64,000 bases of DNA from Pectobacterium sp. PL152 (GTDB lineage Bacteria; Pseudomonadota; Gammaproteobacteria; Enterobacterales; Enterobacteriaceae): positions 2,108,001-2,172,000 of the forward strand of contig CP091064.1 of assembly GCA_021907015.1 (NCBI GenBank), in the 5' to 3' direction. Made by a program: the position numbers and the translations under genes. The notes under the pieces are model-generated. The model did no database searches. It was not told the DNA's origin and was given only the letters and a program-made list of their open reading frames with translations. This document shows positions 18,369-28,698 of this stretch, piece by piece (position 1 is the first letter of the stretch; each line of letters starts with the position of its first letter).

Positions 18369-20531
18369 TCACACCGTTTCCAGTCTGGCATAAGCGGCGA
18401 CCAGCCATTTAATGCCCTGTCCTTGAAACGCGACCTGAAGACGGGCGTGATCGCCGCTGCCTTCCAGATTCACGATCGTGCCTTCACCAAATTTCGCATG
18501 GCGAACCCGCTGCCCCAGTTTATAGCCGCTGTCGTTTTGCGTGATCGGCGTGCCAAGACGCTGGTGATTGACTGGACGCGAGACGCTGGCGCGTAACCGC
18601 ACTTCTTCAACACACTCTTCAGGCAGTTCGCCGACGAATCGGGAAGGTCGGTGATAGGCCTCTTTGCCGTATAAACGGCGGGATTCGGCGTAGGTTATCG
18701 TCAGCTTTTCCATCGCACGCGTCACGCCGACATAGGCCAGACGACGCTCTTCTTCCAGACGCCCACCTTCATCCAGCGACATCTGGCTGGGGAACATGCC
18801 CTCTTCCATGCCGACGATAAACACCTGCGGGAACTCCAGTCCTTTCGCCGAGTGCAGCGTCATGAGCTGTACCGCATCCTGATTGGCATCCGCCTGGCCT
18901 TCCTCCGCTTCCAGCGCGGCATGCGACAGGAAAGCCTGAAGCGGCATTAGATCCTGATCTTCTTCCTGATAGCTGAACTGGCGCGTCGCCGTCACCAGTT
19001 CCTCGAGGTTTTCTACCCGCGCCTGCCCTTTTTCGCCTTTTTCCTGTTCATACATGCTCCACAGGCCGGAATCTTTAATGACCCGGTCGGTTTGCACATG
19101 CAGCGGCAGTTCCGACGTTTCATAGGCCAGTGCATCGATCAGTTCAATAAAGCGCTGTAGCGATGCCGCCGCGCGTCCCGCCAGCACTTTCTCCTGCAAC
19201 AGCGCCCGCGTGGCTTGCCACAGCGTCAACTGACGATCGCGCGACGTCTGACGCACGACATCCAATGTGCGATCGCCAATACCGCGTGTCGGCGTATTTA
19301 CCACGCGCTCGAACGCCGCATCGTCGTTACGATTAGCGATCAGCCGCAGATAAGACAGCGCGTCTTTAATTTCCTGACGCTCAAAGAAGCGCATGCCGCC
19401 GTAAATGCGGTACGGCATACTCTGCTGCAACAGCGCCTCTTCCAGCACGCGCGACTGGGCGTTACTCCGATACAGAATGGCGTTATCTTTCAGCGCACCG
19501 CCATTTTCATGCCAGGTTTTAATCCGATTAACGACGTAGCGCGCTTCATCCAATTCGTTAAATGCGCAATACAGCGAGATGGGTTCACCCTCTACGCCAT
19601 CGGTCCACAGGTTTTTTCCGAGCCGCCCACCGTTATGCGCGATCAGCGCATTCGCCGCTTTCAGGATGTTGCTGGTCGAACGGTAGTTCTGCTCCAGACG
19701 GATCGTTTCTGCGCCGGCGAAATCTTTCAGGAACAGTTGAATATTTTCGACCTGCGCCCCGCGCCAGCCGTAAATCGACTGATCGTCATCCCCGACGATC
19801 ATCACCTTAGCGCTGTCGCCCGCCAGCATACGAATCCAGGCGTACTGAATGCGGTTGGTGTCCTGGAATTCGTCCACCAGAATGTTGGTAAACCGTTCGC
19901 GATAGTGGTTCAGCACATGCGGCTTGTTCAGCCACAGTTCATGCGCACGCAGCAGCAGCTCGGCGAAATCCACCAGCCCGGCACGATCGCACGCTTCCTG
20001 ATAGGCCTGATACACGCGCTGCCACGTTTGCTCGATAGGGTTGCCGTAGCTTTCAATGTGCTGCGGGCGCAGCCCCTCATCTTTCTTCCCGTTGATGAAC
20101 CACATCGCCTGACGCGGCGGCCACTGTTTCTCGTCCAGATTCAGCGCCCGAATCAGACGCTTCAGCAGACGTAGCTGATCTTCGCTGTCCAGAATCTGGA
20201 AATCCTGCGGCAGATTGGCATCCATATGGTGCGCACGCAGCAGACGGTGTGCCAGCCCGTGAAAAGTGCCAATCCACATACCGCCCTGACTGGTACCGAT
20301 CAGGTGATCGATACGATGGCGCATCTCCGCCGCCGCTTTGTTGGTAAACGTCACCGCCATGATGGAGTACGGCGAACAGTTTTCGACGGACAAGAGCCAG
20401 GCGATGCGATGAACCAGTACCCGCGTTTTGCCGCTGCCTGCCCCCGCCAGCACCAATAAATTGCTGCGCGGCGCGGCTACCGCGTCACGCTGTTTGTCGT
20501 TGAGGCCATCGAGCAGATCAGAAACGTCCAT
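18369..20531 (-). CDS. uvrD: DNA helicase II UvrD
   Basis: Superfamily 1A 3'-5' helicase for nucleotide-excision and mismatch repair, 720 aa, the same length as E. coli. Walker A LAGAGSGKT is at about residues 29-37, motif Ia (VTFTNKAAAEM) follows, and motif II DEFQDTN is near 220. Motif VI (VGVTRAMEKL) is near 605. The C-terminal 70 residues (KLGQRVRHAKFGEGTI...) form the Tudor-like domain. The gene lies 207 bases downstream of yigB on the same strand, with a LexA-type site in the gap. Intact. Confidence 0.97.
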   Translation of the reverse strand: MDVSDLLDGLNDKQRDAVAAPRSNLLVLAGAGSGKTRVLVHRIAWLLSVENCSPYSIMAVTFTNKAAAEMRHRIDHLIGTSQGGMWIGTFHGLAHRLLRAHHMDANLPQDFQILDSEDQLRLLKRLIRALNLDEKQWPPRQAMWFINGKKDEGLRPQHIESYGNPIEQTWQRVYQAYQEACDRAGLVDFAELLLRAHELWLNKPHVLNHYRERFTNILVDEFQDTNRIQYAWIRMLAGDSAKVMIVGDDDQSIYGWRGAQVENIQLFLKDFAGAETIRLEQNYRSTSNILKAANALIAHNGGRLGKNLWTDGVEGEPISLYCAFNELDEARYVVNRIKTWHENGGALKDNAILYRSNAQSRVLEEALLQQSMPYRIYGGMRFFERQEIKDALSYLRLIANRNDDAAFERVVNTPTRGIGDRTLDVVRQTSRDRQLTLWQATRALLQEKVLAGRAAASLQRFIELIDALAYETSELPLHVQTDRVIKDSGLWSMYEQEKGEKGQARVENLEELVTATRQFSYQEEDQDLMPLQAFLSHAALEAEEGQADANQDAVQLMTLHSAKGLEFPQVFIVGMEEGMFPSQMSLDEGGRLEEERRLAYVGVTRAMEKLTITYAESRRLYGKEAYHRPSRFVGELPEECVEEVRLRASVSRPVNHQRLGTPITQNDSGYKLGQRVRHAKFGEGTIVNLEGSGDHARLQVAFQGQGIKWLVAAYARLETV

Positions 20532-20615
20532 AGGTACGGGTTATCCGGTGAGGGAAACGCCGCATCAACATGTAAGTAATGTCGATCGTTTAAGCATCGA
20601 GATACACGGGGCGAC

Positions 20616-20653
20616 CACAGGGGTGAGGCCTCCCTGCGGGAACCTCCCCTGTG
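20616..20653. repeat. GC-rich nested hairpin between yigB and uvrD
   Basis: CACAGGGG (20616-20623) pairs with CCCCTGTG (20646-20653), then AGG with CCT and inner TCCC with GGGA. It lies inside the probable uvrD leader, between the LexA-type site and the start codon, so it could be a folded 5' leader or a repeat element. The strand is not decided. Confidence 0.55.
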
Positions 20654-20709
20654 TTTCCCCTAATAACGGGCTTAAGTGACCAGTATTAGCACATGCGAGG
20701 GCATTTCCA

Positions 20710-20725
20710 CTGGTGATTTATACAG
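20710..20725 (-). promoter_or_regulatory. Candidate LexA (SOS) box of uvrD
   Basis: On the uvrD strand the site reads CTGTATAAATCACCAG. As recalled, the E. coli uvrD LexA box is CTGTATATATACCCAG, with the same CCAG right half instead of ACAG. It lies 14 bases past the yigB stop and 179 bases before the uvrD start. Confidence 0.7.
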
Positions 20726-20738
20726 ATTAATGCAGTGA

Positions 20739-21455
20739 TTATAGCAATGCCGACAGCGATGCCAACCGCGAAATTTCAATATGCGGCAGCAGTCGGGCAT
20801 CCCCAATCTGCGTCAGGCAGCCTTCACGCAGGTTAATCCAGCAGGCTTGCATACCACAGCGGATCGACCCCGCGACATCGGTCGTAAGATCGTCACCCAC
20901 ATGCAGGATCTCATGCAAAGGCAAATTGAGCTTTTCCGCGGCCAGATGGTACATGTCATCAAACGGTTTGGCGCGACCGTGCGGGCCAGCGCGCAGGATA
21001 AACGAAAAATAGCGATCGAGGCCAAAACGGTGCGGCTCAGCGTTACCGTTGGTGATGGCGGCCAGCGGCACTTTCTCGGCTAACGCCGCTAACGTCTGGT
21101 GCGTCTCTTCCGTAATCGTAATTTGGCTGCGCCAGTGGGCAAAATTTTCCATTGCCGCTTTTGCGCCATCCTTAGCTTCTGCCGCGCTCAGTCCACGTTC
21201 TAACATCGCCAGCTCAGCTGCACGACGACGCCATTCGGTCACGTCGTGATAAATGTCCGGCTCGCGCTCAAGCAAGGTCTGGCGTAAGTCTTGAAAATCA
21301 TCTGCCTGAAAGTCACGCAGTGCAGGATGGTACTGTTGCAGAAAGCGAATTGACTCTTGCCCTGTGCGCCGGATGACGTCCGCGTTGTCGTACAGCGTGT
21401 CATCCAGATCGAACGTGATCGCACGGATCGGGCCAAGAGATCGGTAAAAATGCAT
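20739..21455 (-). CDS. yigB: HAD phosphatase YigB
   Basis: HAD-superfamily phosphatase, 238 aa as in E. coli. E. coli YigB acts on FMN and on 5-amino-6-(5-phospho-D-ribitylamino)uracil, the missing dephosphorylation step of riboflavin synthesis. Motif [12 protein letters not shown] is at residues 15-25, motif II (AITNGNA) near 133 and motif [15 protein letters not shown] near 186-198. The ATG overlaps the xerC stop as TGATG, so it is the last gene of the coupled dapF-yigA-xerC-yigB operon. Intact. Confidence 0.93.
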   Translation of the reverse strand: MHFYRSLGPIRAITFDLDDTLYDNADVIRRTGQESIRFLQQYHPALRDFQADDFQDLRQTLLEREPDIYHDVTEWRRRAAELAMLERGLSAAEAKDGAKAAMENFAHWRSQITITEETHQTLAALAEKVPLAAITNGNAEPHRFGLDRYFSFILRAGPHGRAKPFDDMYHLAAEKLNLPLHEILHVGDDLTTDVAGSIRCGMQACWINLREGCLTQIGDARLLPHIEISRLASLSALL

Positions 21456-22387
21456 CAGGGTTTCCCTCGTTTGGCGCGTGGATGCGCGGCATCGTACACG
21501 GAGGCTAAATGTTGAAAATCAAGATGGGTGTAAATCTGCGTCGTGGACAGGTTGGCATGGCCCAGCAGCTCTTGGACCGCCCGTAAATCTCCGCTGGATT
21601 CCAGCATGTGCGTCGCAAAGGAGTGGCGCAGCTTATGCGGATGAACATGGCTATTCACGCCCTGCTTAATCCCCCATTCGGCAAAACGCTTCTGCACGTT
21701 GCGCATCGAGATGCGTCGCCCCTGATTGAGATAAACACGGCATCATCCTGTGGGCCAAACAGTTCGCGCAGCGCCAGCCAGCGTTCCAGCCAGGTTACCG
21801 CCGTTTTTCCTATCGGCAATTTGCGCTCTTTACTGCCTTTCCCCATGACCCAGATTTCACCGCTTACCAAATCAATATGCTGATAATCCATGCCGACCAG
21901 CTCAGCCAGACGCAGCCCCGCGCCGTACATCACTTCCAGCATCGTGCGGTCGCGCACCGCAAGGATCGTCCAGATCGATATCCAGCAGCCTGCCCATCTC
22001 GTCCACATCCATATTCTTGGGGAGTGGACGTCCGGATCGCGGCGTGGATACCCCTTTCGCCGGGTTCGCCGCCAGCACACCGCGTGACACCATCCAGTCG
22101 AGAAAGCTGCGCAATGCCGAGAGGCGCAGCGCCAAACTGCCTGAATGCAGTCCATCACGCTTGCTGCGGGACACCACGGAACGCACGCCAGCGGCATCCA
22201 GCTTACGCCAGTCAACCACACCCGCCGCAGAGAGGATCGTGATAACAGCGGACAGTTGGCGCAAATAGCTGGTCTGCGTGAGCGGACTAAGCTGACGCTC
22301 TACTTTCAGATAGCGCAGGAAAGCATCAACATCAGCTTGTAAGGGCGAAGAGGAAGGGGCCTCCGGTGACGCAGGCTGTCGGCTCAT
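21455..22387 (-). pseudogene. xerC: Tyrosine recombinase XerC, two frameshifts
   Basis: Site-specific recombinase that with XerD resolves chromosome dimers at dif. N-terminal core-binding domain is in frame 1 (MSRQPASPE... to LLDIDLDDP), the central catalytic part in frame 2 ([11 protein letters not shown] ... [12 protein letters not shown]) and the C-terminal part back in frame 1 ([13 protein letters not shown] ... HPRAKRGKP). The catalytic residues can all be found: Arg in GAGLRLAEL, Lys in GKGSKERKL, His-x-x-Arg in HPHKLRHSF, His in LLGHANLST and Tyr in TQIYTHLD. Breaks lie near 21964 (one extra or, more likely, two missing bases at Asp-Pro) and near 21730 (one base missing at SNQG). Net length is in frame (310 codons), which favours sequencing errors. 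ATGA overlaps yigA. Confidence 0.92.
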
Positions 22388-23088
22388 ACCCGCTCAATCC
22401 AGCGCGCCAGCATCGCTGGCAGCATCATGGCCATTTGCTGGAGCAGCACGGTTCCCATGCCATCCTGATAATGATGGGTGTCACGGCTGCTGAAAATCAG
22501 CACGCCCAAATCGTGATTATTGCCCATTAACGACAGCGCAACCGACCCAACCTGCCTGGCCTGCGGCAGCAGCAGGAGCAGTTCCGGCCCGTTCAGGCTG
22601 CCAAGATAGTGGTTACTTTGCCCGAAACGCTGAATGCGCAGCGGCTCAAACGTGGTGCGGTTTAGTCCGAGGTGGGTAAAACCAGACGGCGCGCCAATGC
22701 GCCATTTATCGCTGAACAGACGAACCGTCGCGCCCGCCAGACCAAGCTGACGCGCCCAGCGTTGCAACCGATCCAACATGTCCGTCAGGCTATCCGCCGA
22801 CGCCAATTCAGTTTGTAACCCAAGCAGGCGATTGAACAACGCTTCGTTCGCGCCCGCCTGCTCCATCAGCAGCGTGATTTCTTCCTCAAGCTGAGTAATG
22901 TGGTTACGCTGACGCGCCAGCTGCCATTCCACCAGCGACACGGTTCCCCTGACGGGGTGAGGAATGCGCATCTGCTCGACGGGACGCGCATTGCGGATAA
23001 AAAAATCGGGATTCTGTTGCAGGAACTGCAAAACCATCTCGTCACTGAGTGCGATCTCGCGCTCTGCCTGTTCCTCGACATTCTTCAT
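22384..23088 (-). CDS. yigA: DUF484 protein YigA
   Basis: Conserved protein of unknown function, 234 aa (E. coli 235), DUF484/GAF-like family. The N-terminus has [14 protein letters not shown], then a coiled-coil-like stretch (residues 55-80, [21 protein letters not shown]). The C-terminal half looks like a GAF-type sensory fold. The frame is open upstream to 23247, but ATG at 23088 overlaps the dapF stop (ATGA) and matches the family start MKNVEEQ. Its stop overlaps the xerC start in the same way. Co-translation with dapF and xerC is conserved, but its role is not known. Confidence 0.9.
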   Translation of the reverse strand: MKNVEEQAEREIALSDEMVLQFLQQNPDFFIRNARPVEQMRIPHPVRGTVSLVEWQLARQRNHITQLEEEITLLMEQAGANEALFNRLLGLQTELASADSLTDMLDRLQRWARQLGLAGATVRLFSDKWRIGAPSGFTHLGLNRTTFEPLRIQRFGQSNHYLGSLNGPELLLLLPQARQVGSVALSLMGNNHDLGVLIFSSRDTHHYQDGMGTVLLQQMAMMLPAMLARWIERV

Positions 23089-23909
23089 AAATGAATAAAT
23101 CCATCGTAGACATGCGTTGCAGGCCCGGTCATGAATAACGGATGTCCCGGCCCATCCCACTGGATATCCAAATCCCCGCCCGGCAGAGATACGCGAACGT
23201 TCGCGGACAATAACCCCTGCTGGATTCCTACTGCCACGGCGGCACACGCGCCGCTACCACACGCCTGTGTTTCTCCCGCACCGCGTTCGTACACCCGCAG
23301 ACGGACCGTGTGGCTATCAACAATTTGCATAAAACCGATGTTGGCACGCTCGGGAAAACGCTCGTGGCTTTCCAGCAGCGGCCCCAGCGTTTCCACCTTC
23401 GCCGTGTCCACATCCTCAACCTGAATCACACAGTGCGGGTTACCCATCGACACCACGCCACACAGCACCGTATGTTCGTCGGCACGCATGATGTAGGTTT
23501 TCTCTGCTTTGACCGCGCGAAAAGGCACCTGTTGCGGCTCGAAATTAGGTTCGCCCATATTAACGCGCACCAGTTCATCATCCGTCACAGACAGCACCAT
23601 CCGGCCCGTCTGCGTACTGACGGCAATATCACGCTTGTTGGTCAGCCCTTTCAGGCGAACAAAGCGGGCAAAGCAGCGCGCGCCGTTACCGCACTGTGCC
23701 ACTTCGCTGCCATCCGCGTTAAAAATACGGTAATGAAAATCCAATTCAGGGTCGTAGGGCGGCTCAACGACCAGCAGTTGGTCAAACCCCACACCACAGT
23801 GCCGATCCGCCAAACGGCGAATCAATTCGGGTGAAAAATAAACGTTTTGCGTAACGGCATCAACAACCATGAAATCGTTGCCTAATCCGTGCATCTTAGC
23901 GAACTGCAT
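23085..23909 (-). CDS. dapF: Diaminopimelate epimerase
   Basis: PLP-independent epimerase converting LL- to meso-diaminopimelate, for lysine and peptidoglycan synthesis; cytosolic. 274 aa, same as E. coli. N-terminus [17 protein letters not shown] is typical. The two catalytic cysteines are seen in [13 protein letters not shown] (Cys73 region) and [14 protein letters not shown] (Cys217 region). First gene of the overlapping dapF-yigA-xerC-yigB operon, 77 bases after lptM on the same strand. Intact. Confidence 0.97.
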   Translation of the reverse strand: MQFAKMHGLGNDFMVVDAVTQNVYFSPELIRRLADRHCGVGFDQLLVVEPPYDPELDFHYRIFNADGSEVAQCGNGARCFARFVRLKGLTNKRDIAVSTQTGRMVLSVTDDELVRVNMGEPNFEPQQVPFRAVKAEKTYIMRADEHTVLCGVVSMGNPHCVIQVEDVDTAKVETLGPLLESHERFPERANIGFMQIVDSHTVRLRVYERGAGETQACGSGACAAVAVGIQQGLLSANVRVSLPGGDLDIQWDGPGHPLFMTGPATHVYDGFIHL

Positions 23910-23986
23910 TATCCTGACTCCCCCGCTTGCTTAACCGGGCGCGATCAACATCTACGTGACCTGTTATGTATTCTTGTCGTCACGCA

Positions 23987-24154
23987 TTAAGGACGCATTG
24001 ACGTTTTCTTTTGCGGCGGCTGGCTCTCGTTTTGCTGAGTCGTTGACGCACCGGATTTGCCATCGGCAGGCATATACAACGGACCTTTCAGGCCACAACC
24101 GAATAAACTCACTACTGCTAACACCAGAAAAAACTGGCGAAATACGTTCTTCAT
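23987..24154 (-). CDS. lptM: Small lipoprotein LptM (YifL)
   Basis: Short outer-membrane lipoprotein, 55 aa. E. coli LptM (formerly YifL) binds the LptD/E translocon and helps LptD oxidative maturation. The signal peptide ends in a lipobox LFGC (Cys near residue 20), followed directly by GLKGPLYMP, the conserved segment of this family. The tail is low-complexity Ser/Gln/Pro. ATG at 24154 was chosen; the frame is open to 24172. Divergent from cyaY across 77 bases. Confidence 0.9.
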   Translation of the reverse strand: MKNVFRQFFLVLAVVSLFGCGLKGPLYMPADGKSGASTTQQNESQPPQKKTSMRP

Positions 24155-24231
24155 CACGTTAAGACCTGTCATTAATACTCGTATGCTCTCTATAATCGCA
24201 GGTGGATCATGAAAATCAATAGGAATCGAAA

Positions 24232-24552
24232 ATGAACGATAGCGAGTTCCACCAATTAGCCGACGAACTCATGCTTCAGCTAGAAGAAATGCTGGATCGG
24301 TTTGAAGGGGATGCCGACATCGATTACGAAACCAACGGCGGCGTGATGACGCTGAGTTTTGAGAACGGCAGCAAAATCGTGATTAATCGGCAGGAGCCGC
24401 TGCACCAAATCTGGCTGGCGACCAAAGCAGGTGGTTACCACTTCAATCGTCAGGACGCACGCTGGATATGCGATCGCAGCGGTGAGGACTTTATCGCGCT
24501 GCTGTCATCCGCCTGTTCGGCTCAGGCCGGGGAAACCATTCGCTTCGGGTAA
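24232..24552 (+). CDS. cyaY: Frataxin-like iron-sulfur protein CyaY
   Basis: Bacterial frataxin, 106 aa as in E. coli. It binds iron and modulates the IscS cysteine desulfurase during Fe-S cluster assembly. The acidic first helix ([19 protein letters not shown]) and following acidic [10 protein letters not shown] ridge are the iron-binding face. The core strand region [19 protein letters not shown] and the motif [12 protein letters not shown] are conserved. ATG at 24232. It converges with the MFS gene rather than facing cyaA directly as in E. coli. Intact. Confidence 0.96.
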   Translation: MNDSEFHQLADELMLQLEEMLDRFEGDADIDYETNGGVMTLSFENGSKIVINRQEPLHQIWLATKAGGYHFNRQDARWICDRSGEDFIALLSSACSAQAGETIRFG

Positions 24553-24588
24553 TGGCCACATGTTCCATGGCCTGCAGCGCACCGTACC

Positions 24589-25763
24589 TCAGCGCCGCCC
24601 CAGTAATGCCAGTGCCAGTAGCAGTAACAACAGCATGCCGATACCGACCATATTCACCAGCGGCCAGCCGCTGGTCAGCGCCATCAAGCTGCCAGCGGAC
24701 AGAGAGGCCAAGGCGTTAGGCACGTAAATCATCAGCGAATTAATGCCCTGCAAACGGGATTTATGCACGGAATGCGTAAAGGCGTTGAGCATAAAGGTCC
24801 CGCCGTTAAACATAAACGCCCACCCGATGCCGAACAGCGCCAGCGCAAAGAGGAAGTGCCAGAACGTCAAACCACTCAGCGCGACCGCCACGCCAACCAC
24901 GTTACACGCCATGCCAATCGCTACAACCTGAATCGGAGTCAGCCGTTGCGCCAGCAGCACTAACAGCAGCGCGGGCGCATACATGGACACAAAATGCCAT
25001 TGCAACACCGTCGCGCTATGGCTGACGGAAAATGGTGCTGGTGCATCGCCAGCGGCACTGAATTCATTAATAACGTCATCACCACAAACCCGACGGAACA
25101 GCTCGCCGTTCCCAAGACAAACGCCCGACTTTTCAGGATGGACGATAGCGGTTCACTACGCTGAGCGTTGGCCGTGGCAACGGACATCGGTGGCAGTTTA
25201 AGACCAAGCAACAGCAGTGATGTGATGACGCAGATGAACGCCGCCGCGATAAAACTGCCGAAAAACGGGTACGGCGCCCAGAGCTGAGATGATTGACTCG
25301 CAGCGAACGGACCGAGGAAGCCTCCCAGAATGCCGCCGCTGATCACCCAGGAAATGGCACGATTTTTCTGCTGACTGTCGGTAAAAATTTCAGCCGCGGC
25401 GAAACGATAATATTGATTGAAGGCGCAGGACATCCCCAGAACAAACGTCGAGAACACAAAGAGGAAGAAGCTGTGCAGCACAATCGCCAGCGCGGCCAGA
25501 AGCGCTCCCGCCAGCCCCAGCAGCGTGCCGATGATGAACGCGTTGCGTCTGCCATATTTCGTCATCAATGAGGAAACGGTGTAGATCATCAGCGCCGCGC
25601 CGCACACCGTCGCGGTAATCGGCAGCGTGGTCAACAGCGGAACAGGCGTCATGGATACGCCAACCAGCGTAGAACATAGCGTCATCAGGGAAATAATACT
25701 GCCGGTCAGCCCTTGTCCGAGCGCCAGCAGTATCAGGTTTCGGCGTTGCAACGAATCCATCAA
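24589..25763 (-). pseudogene. MFS transporter, frameshifted
   Basis: Major-facilitator-superfamily transporter of unknown substrate, 391 codons when repaired. The N-terminal part from ATG 25763 (MDSLQRRNLILLALGQGL) covers about seven membrane segments, with the loop motif KYGRRNAF near residue 70. It breaks after VPLAMHQHHFP. The remainder is in the next frame from about 25030 (VSHSATVLQWHFVSMYAPALL) to the stop at 24589. The span is 1175 bases, so one missing base near 25024-25032 (CCATTTTCC on the coding strand) accounts for it. It sits between cyaY and cyaA, which adjoin in E. coli, so it is an added gene. Confidence 0.82.
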
Positions 25764-25808
25764 TACATCCTTTTCTGAATACGCTGAAAGCCGAGTATCA
25801 GGAAGTGG

Positions 25809-28364
25809 TTATAAAATCTGTAGCCGCTGCTTCATGGTCATCACCTCACCATCCACGACTGGCGTAATGCACAGATGAGAAAGCGCGCTGCTGCGGAACG
25901 GGATCACCTGCGTACGGCCGTCCAACTGCACAATTTGGTAGAACTGCGGCAGGTTGAAATTGATAAAGCTGGAACCGTAAGTAAAGCGATCGTGCGAAGA
26001 CGAATAGAAGCGACTGACATCGCGCACCAGTTCTTCTTTACTGCCTTCACAGTGGTGATACACCTCAACGCGATTCGATTCATCCAGAATGTAGATATTA
26101 AAGCCCTGATTTTCTGTCAGATCTTCAAAGAAGAACTGGATAATCCCTTCGCTGGCGACGCCATCCACCACCGGCGGTAAATGTACATGGTTGGTTTCAA
26201 CCTGAACCGGCTGGCCTTGCAGTTTATTGTTGGAGATTGCGCCATAAAATTCGACCGCATTTTCCAGCTTCTGCACCGACACGCTCAGCCGCTCGAAGAA
26301 CAAGCCCCAGGTTTGCCCCGCCACTTTCACCGCTTTGAAGCGACCCGGCTCCTGACGCGTGCTGGTCAGACGCAGCTCAATGCATTCGGACACCAGTTGC
26401 TGCACACGGGTACGAATCAGCCCGCGCAGGTGCTGGCTGTAGCAGAACACTTCCAGTGATTCTGGCAGCGCCGCATCCTGGTGCATTTTGCCCAGAATGG
26501 TTTTCAGCGCTTCCAACACCGCCTGCTCGCCGCTGAAATGCAGGGTACGCACTTCGTTCCACGAGTTGCGATATAACAGGTCGATACTGCCGACCAGACA
26601 CTGCTGCTGCTGGCCGAAGCTAAAGACATCCAGATGACGGAAATCGAAATGCACCACCTGATTGCGGAAGGCCGCCGTCGGATCGTGTTCCAGATTGACG
26701 ATAATCGCCAAATGACGAATTTCACACGGGCTGTACAGCGCCTTCGGCGTGGGTGCAGGCAGTCGCAGCGGGAAGTGGCTGGCGACATCGTCCACCAGCG
26801 CTTGCAGGCGCGTGATATCGCACAGCTCGTTGCCTTTAATGTACAGACGCGTGCTTGGCGTCAGCAGGCCATTAAAATATGCCCACGCTACCAGCTTGTT
26901 CAGATAGCGGTTATATTCCAGCGGCTGATGGCTGACGATGGCATCCATCGACGGCGCCTGATTGTACAGGTACCAGCCAGAACGGTTCGCACGACCCGGC
27001 GGAACATAGATAAAGGTTAAATTCGGCTCCGACAAATCGGGCGAAATTTGTGGATTCAGCAGGGTAACTTTGCCCGGCAGCGCTTCAAACGCGGCATACA
27101 GTTTACGGGTCAACACACCGATATCCTGCGGGCTGGCGCTGACGCTCAGGTTATTACGGCGGGCGAAGCGGATCAGGTTGCGATAGGTCTGCATCATCGC
27201 ATCCAGCAGTTCATTATGCGCTTCGCGTACTTGTTCGATTTTCCAGTTAGCGCGGTTATCCAGCATGGCCAGATGTTCGTCGCTCCATCCCCATTCTTGC
27301 ACCAGTTGGCTCAGAATCTGGCGACGCCAGCCGACGCAGGCTTGTTCCCGGGAGAGCTTTTCACACACTTTTAAGTAGAAACATCGACGCGCCAGATCGA
27401 GGCGCGTGGGATCGTTGATCGCCGTCAGATAATGCGTCACGCGATCCAACATCATGCAGTAAGGATCCAGACCGAAAGAGACGATCTCGCCATCATGCAG
27501 ACGTTTTTTAATCTCGGTCGACAGCAGGCTGGTATCCGGGTATTCCCAGGAATAGGCTTCCAGCAGCAGCGTTTTCAGTACGGCTTTATAAGGAGAATCG
27601 ATGCTTTTATAGAGCTGCCAGAGGCTTGCGCCAAAATACTCTTCTGCCGACAGCGTACTTAAGCCGCCTAAATCCATCCACTCGTTAGGTGCCAGCGCCC
27701 CCTGTGAATATAGTGACAGCACATATTCGTCGTAGTGAGATTCTTCTTCGACTGGCACCATGTTCCACAGAATGCGTTTACCCGCCATACGCACAGCGGT
27801 ACGGTAGAATTCGTCGAGTAACAGAATATGCTGCGTGGTGCCGCAGTCTTCACCGCTCAGGCTGCCACTTTCATTGTGGCGGAAACGGCTTTCATCCATC
27901 AGGAAGAAGCTGACCTCAGCGCCTTGCGCCGCAGCCCACTGCTCCAGCAGCGTACATTTCTTCTGTAGGAGCTGGCGTTCTTCGCTGTCCAGCCAGGATT
28001 GGTGACACACCCAGATATCGAGATCGGAGCTACAGCTCTGCCCGATAGACGAGGTGCTTCCCATGGAATAGATGCCCGTGATCGGCAGTTCGCCCTGTGG
28101 ATGAGAACAGTCAAACTGACCCCAACGCAACGCAATGCCATCCAGGTACTGTTGTTGTTTTTCATCAGGCGTGTGAGTGCAGATACCGTGAGGCACCTTG
28201 CCTTCAAGGTAGCCGGGCATCAACGGGTGATGATGATGTAATAAAATGGGCAGAAGACTGTAAACCTGCTGAAAAGCGGGCTTCATTGCTCCCAGAGCAC
28301 GGTCAACACGCAGTTGGTTGATCGCATCCAGTCTTTGCTTCAAAGTCTCGATGTAGAAGTACAA
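25809..28364 (-). CDS. cyaA: Class I adenylate cyclase
   Basis: Makes cAMP from ATP; membrane-associated and activated by phosphorylated EIIA-Glc. 851 aa (E. coli 848). The start is TTG at 28364 ([13 protein letters not shown]), as in E. coli, where the weak UUG limits enzyme level. The catalytic N-terminal domain carries the nucleotidyltransferase pattern [20 protein letters not shown] near residues 99-118, with the two catalytic Asp. The C-terminal regulatory half is intact. A CRP site lies about 100 bases upstream. Divergent from hemC. Confidence 0.97.
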   Translation of the reverse strand: MYFYIETLKQRLDAINQLRVDRALGAMKPAFQQVYSLLPILLHHHHPLMPGYLEGKVPHGICTHTPDEKQQQYLDGIALRWGQFDCSHPQGELPITGIYSMGSTSSIGQSCSSDLDIWVCHQSWLDSEERQLLQKKCTLLEQWAAAQGAEVSFFLMDESRFRHNESGSLSGEDCGTTQHILLLDEFYRTAVRMAGKRILWNMVPVEEESHYDEYVLSLYSQGALAPNEWMDLGGLSTLSAEEYFGASLWQLYKSIDSPYKAVLKTLLLEAYSWEYPDTSLLSTEIKKRLHDGEIVSFGLDPYCMMLDRVTHYLTAINDPTRLDLARRCFYLKVCEKLSREQACVGWRRQILSQLVQEWGWSDEHLAMLDNRANWKIEQVREAHNELLDAMMQTYRNLIRFARRNNLSVSASPQDIGVLTRKLYAAFEALPGKVTLLNPQISPDLSEPNLTFIYVPPGRANRSGWYLYNQAPSMDAIVSHQPLEYNRYLNKLVAWAYFNGLLTPSTRLYIKGNELCDITRLQALVDDVASHFPLRLPAPTPKALYSPCEIRHLAIIVNLEHDPTAAFRNQVVHFDFRHLDVFSFGQQQQCLVGSIDLLYRNSWNEVRTLHFSGEQAVLEALKTILGKMHQDAALPESLEVFCYSQHLRGLIRTRVQQLVSECIELRLTSTRQEPGRFKAVKVAGQTWGLFFERLSVSVQKLENAVEFYGAISNNKLQGQPVQVETNHVHLPPVVDGVASEGIIQFFFEDLTENQGFNIYILDESNRVEVYHHCEGSKEELVRDVSRFYSSSHDRFTYGSSFINFNLPQFYQIVQLDGRTQVIPFRSSALSHLCITPVVDGEVMTMKQRLQIL

Positions 28365-28460
28365 GACAGTTTCGCCTGATTTATCCCAGTGCCTAGAAAA
28401 ACCCCGTGTTCCAAATTCGCCATGATGAAATTAGAAGAATGTTGAGCGAATTATTGCTGG

Positions 28461-28482
28461 AAACGTGATCAATTTAACACCT
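28461..28482 (-). promoter_or_regulatory. CRP site in the cyaA promoter
   Basis: On the cyaA strand the core reads GTGTTAAATTGATCACGT, which as I recall is the same as the CRP site of E. coli cyaA promoter P2. It lies 97 bases before the TTG start. It supports negative feedback of cAMP-CRP on cyaA. The 334-base gap to hemC also holds the hemC promoter; no gene is seen in it. Confidence 0.78.
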
Positions 28483-28698
28483 TGCTGAATGGGCGTAAAG
28501 AAAGTAAAGAAAGTTAGACTTATCTATCTTGCTTTATTACGAATTTACCTACCCGACTGCATCAGCACGGCTTCCTATCTATGTATGCGGCACCCGAATT
28601 TCAGACCGTTTTAAAAGGCGCACCGCTAATGCCCACAACCTGACACCAACGCACCATCAATGATACGATGGCGGAAAATGATAAAAACGGTATCAAGC

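Noticed and set aside
19215-20174. 319-codon rightward open frame opposite uvrD
   Set aside because: Shadow of uvrD; conserved helicase motifs on the other strand explain the sequence.
21700-21980. Programmed frameshifting in xerC
   Set aside because: No slippery heptamer with a following pseudoknot is apparent, and E. coli xerC is a single frame.
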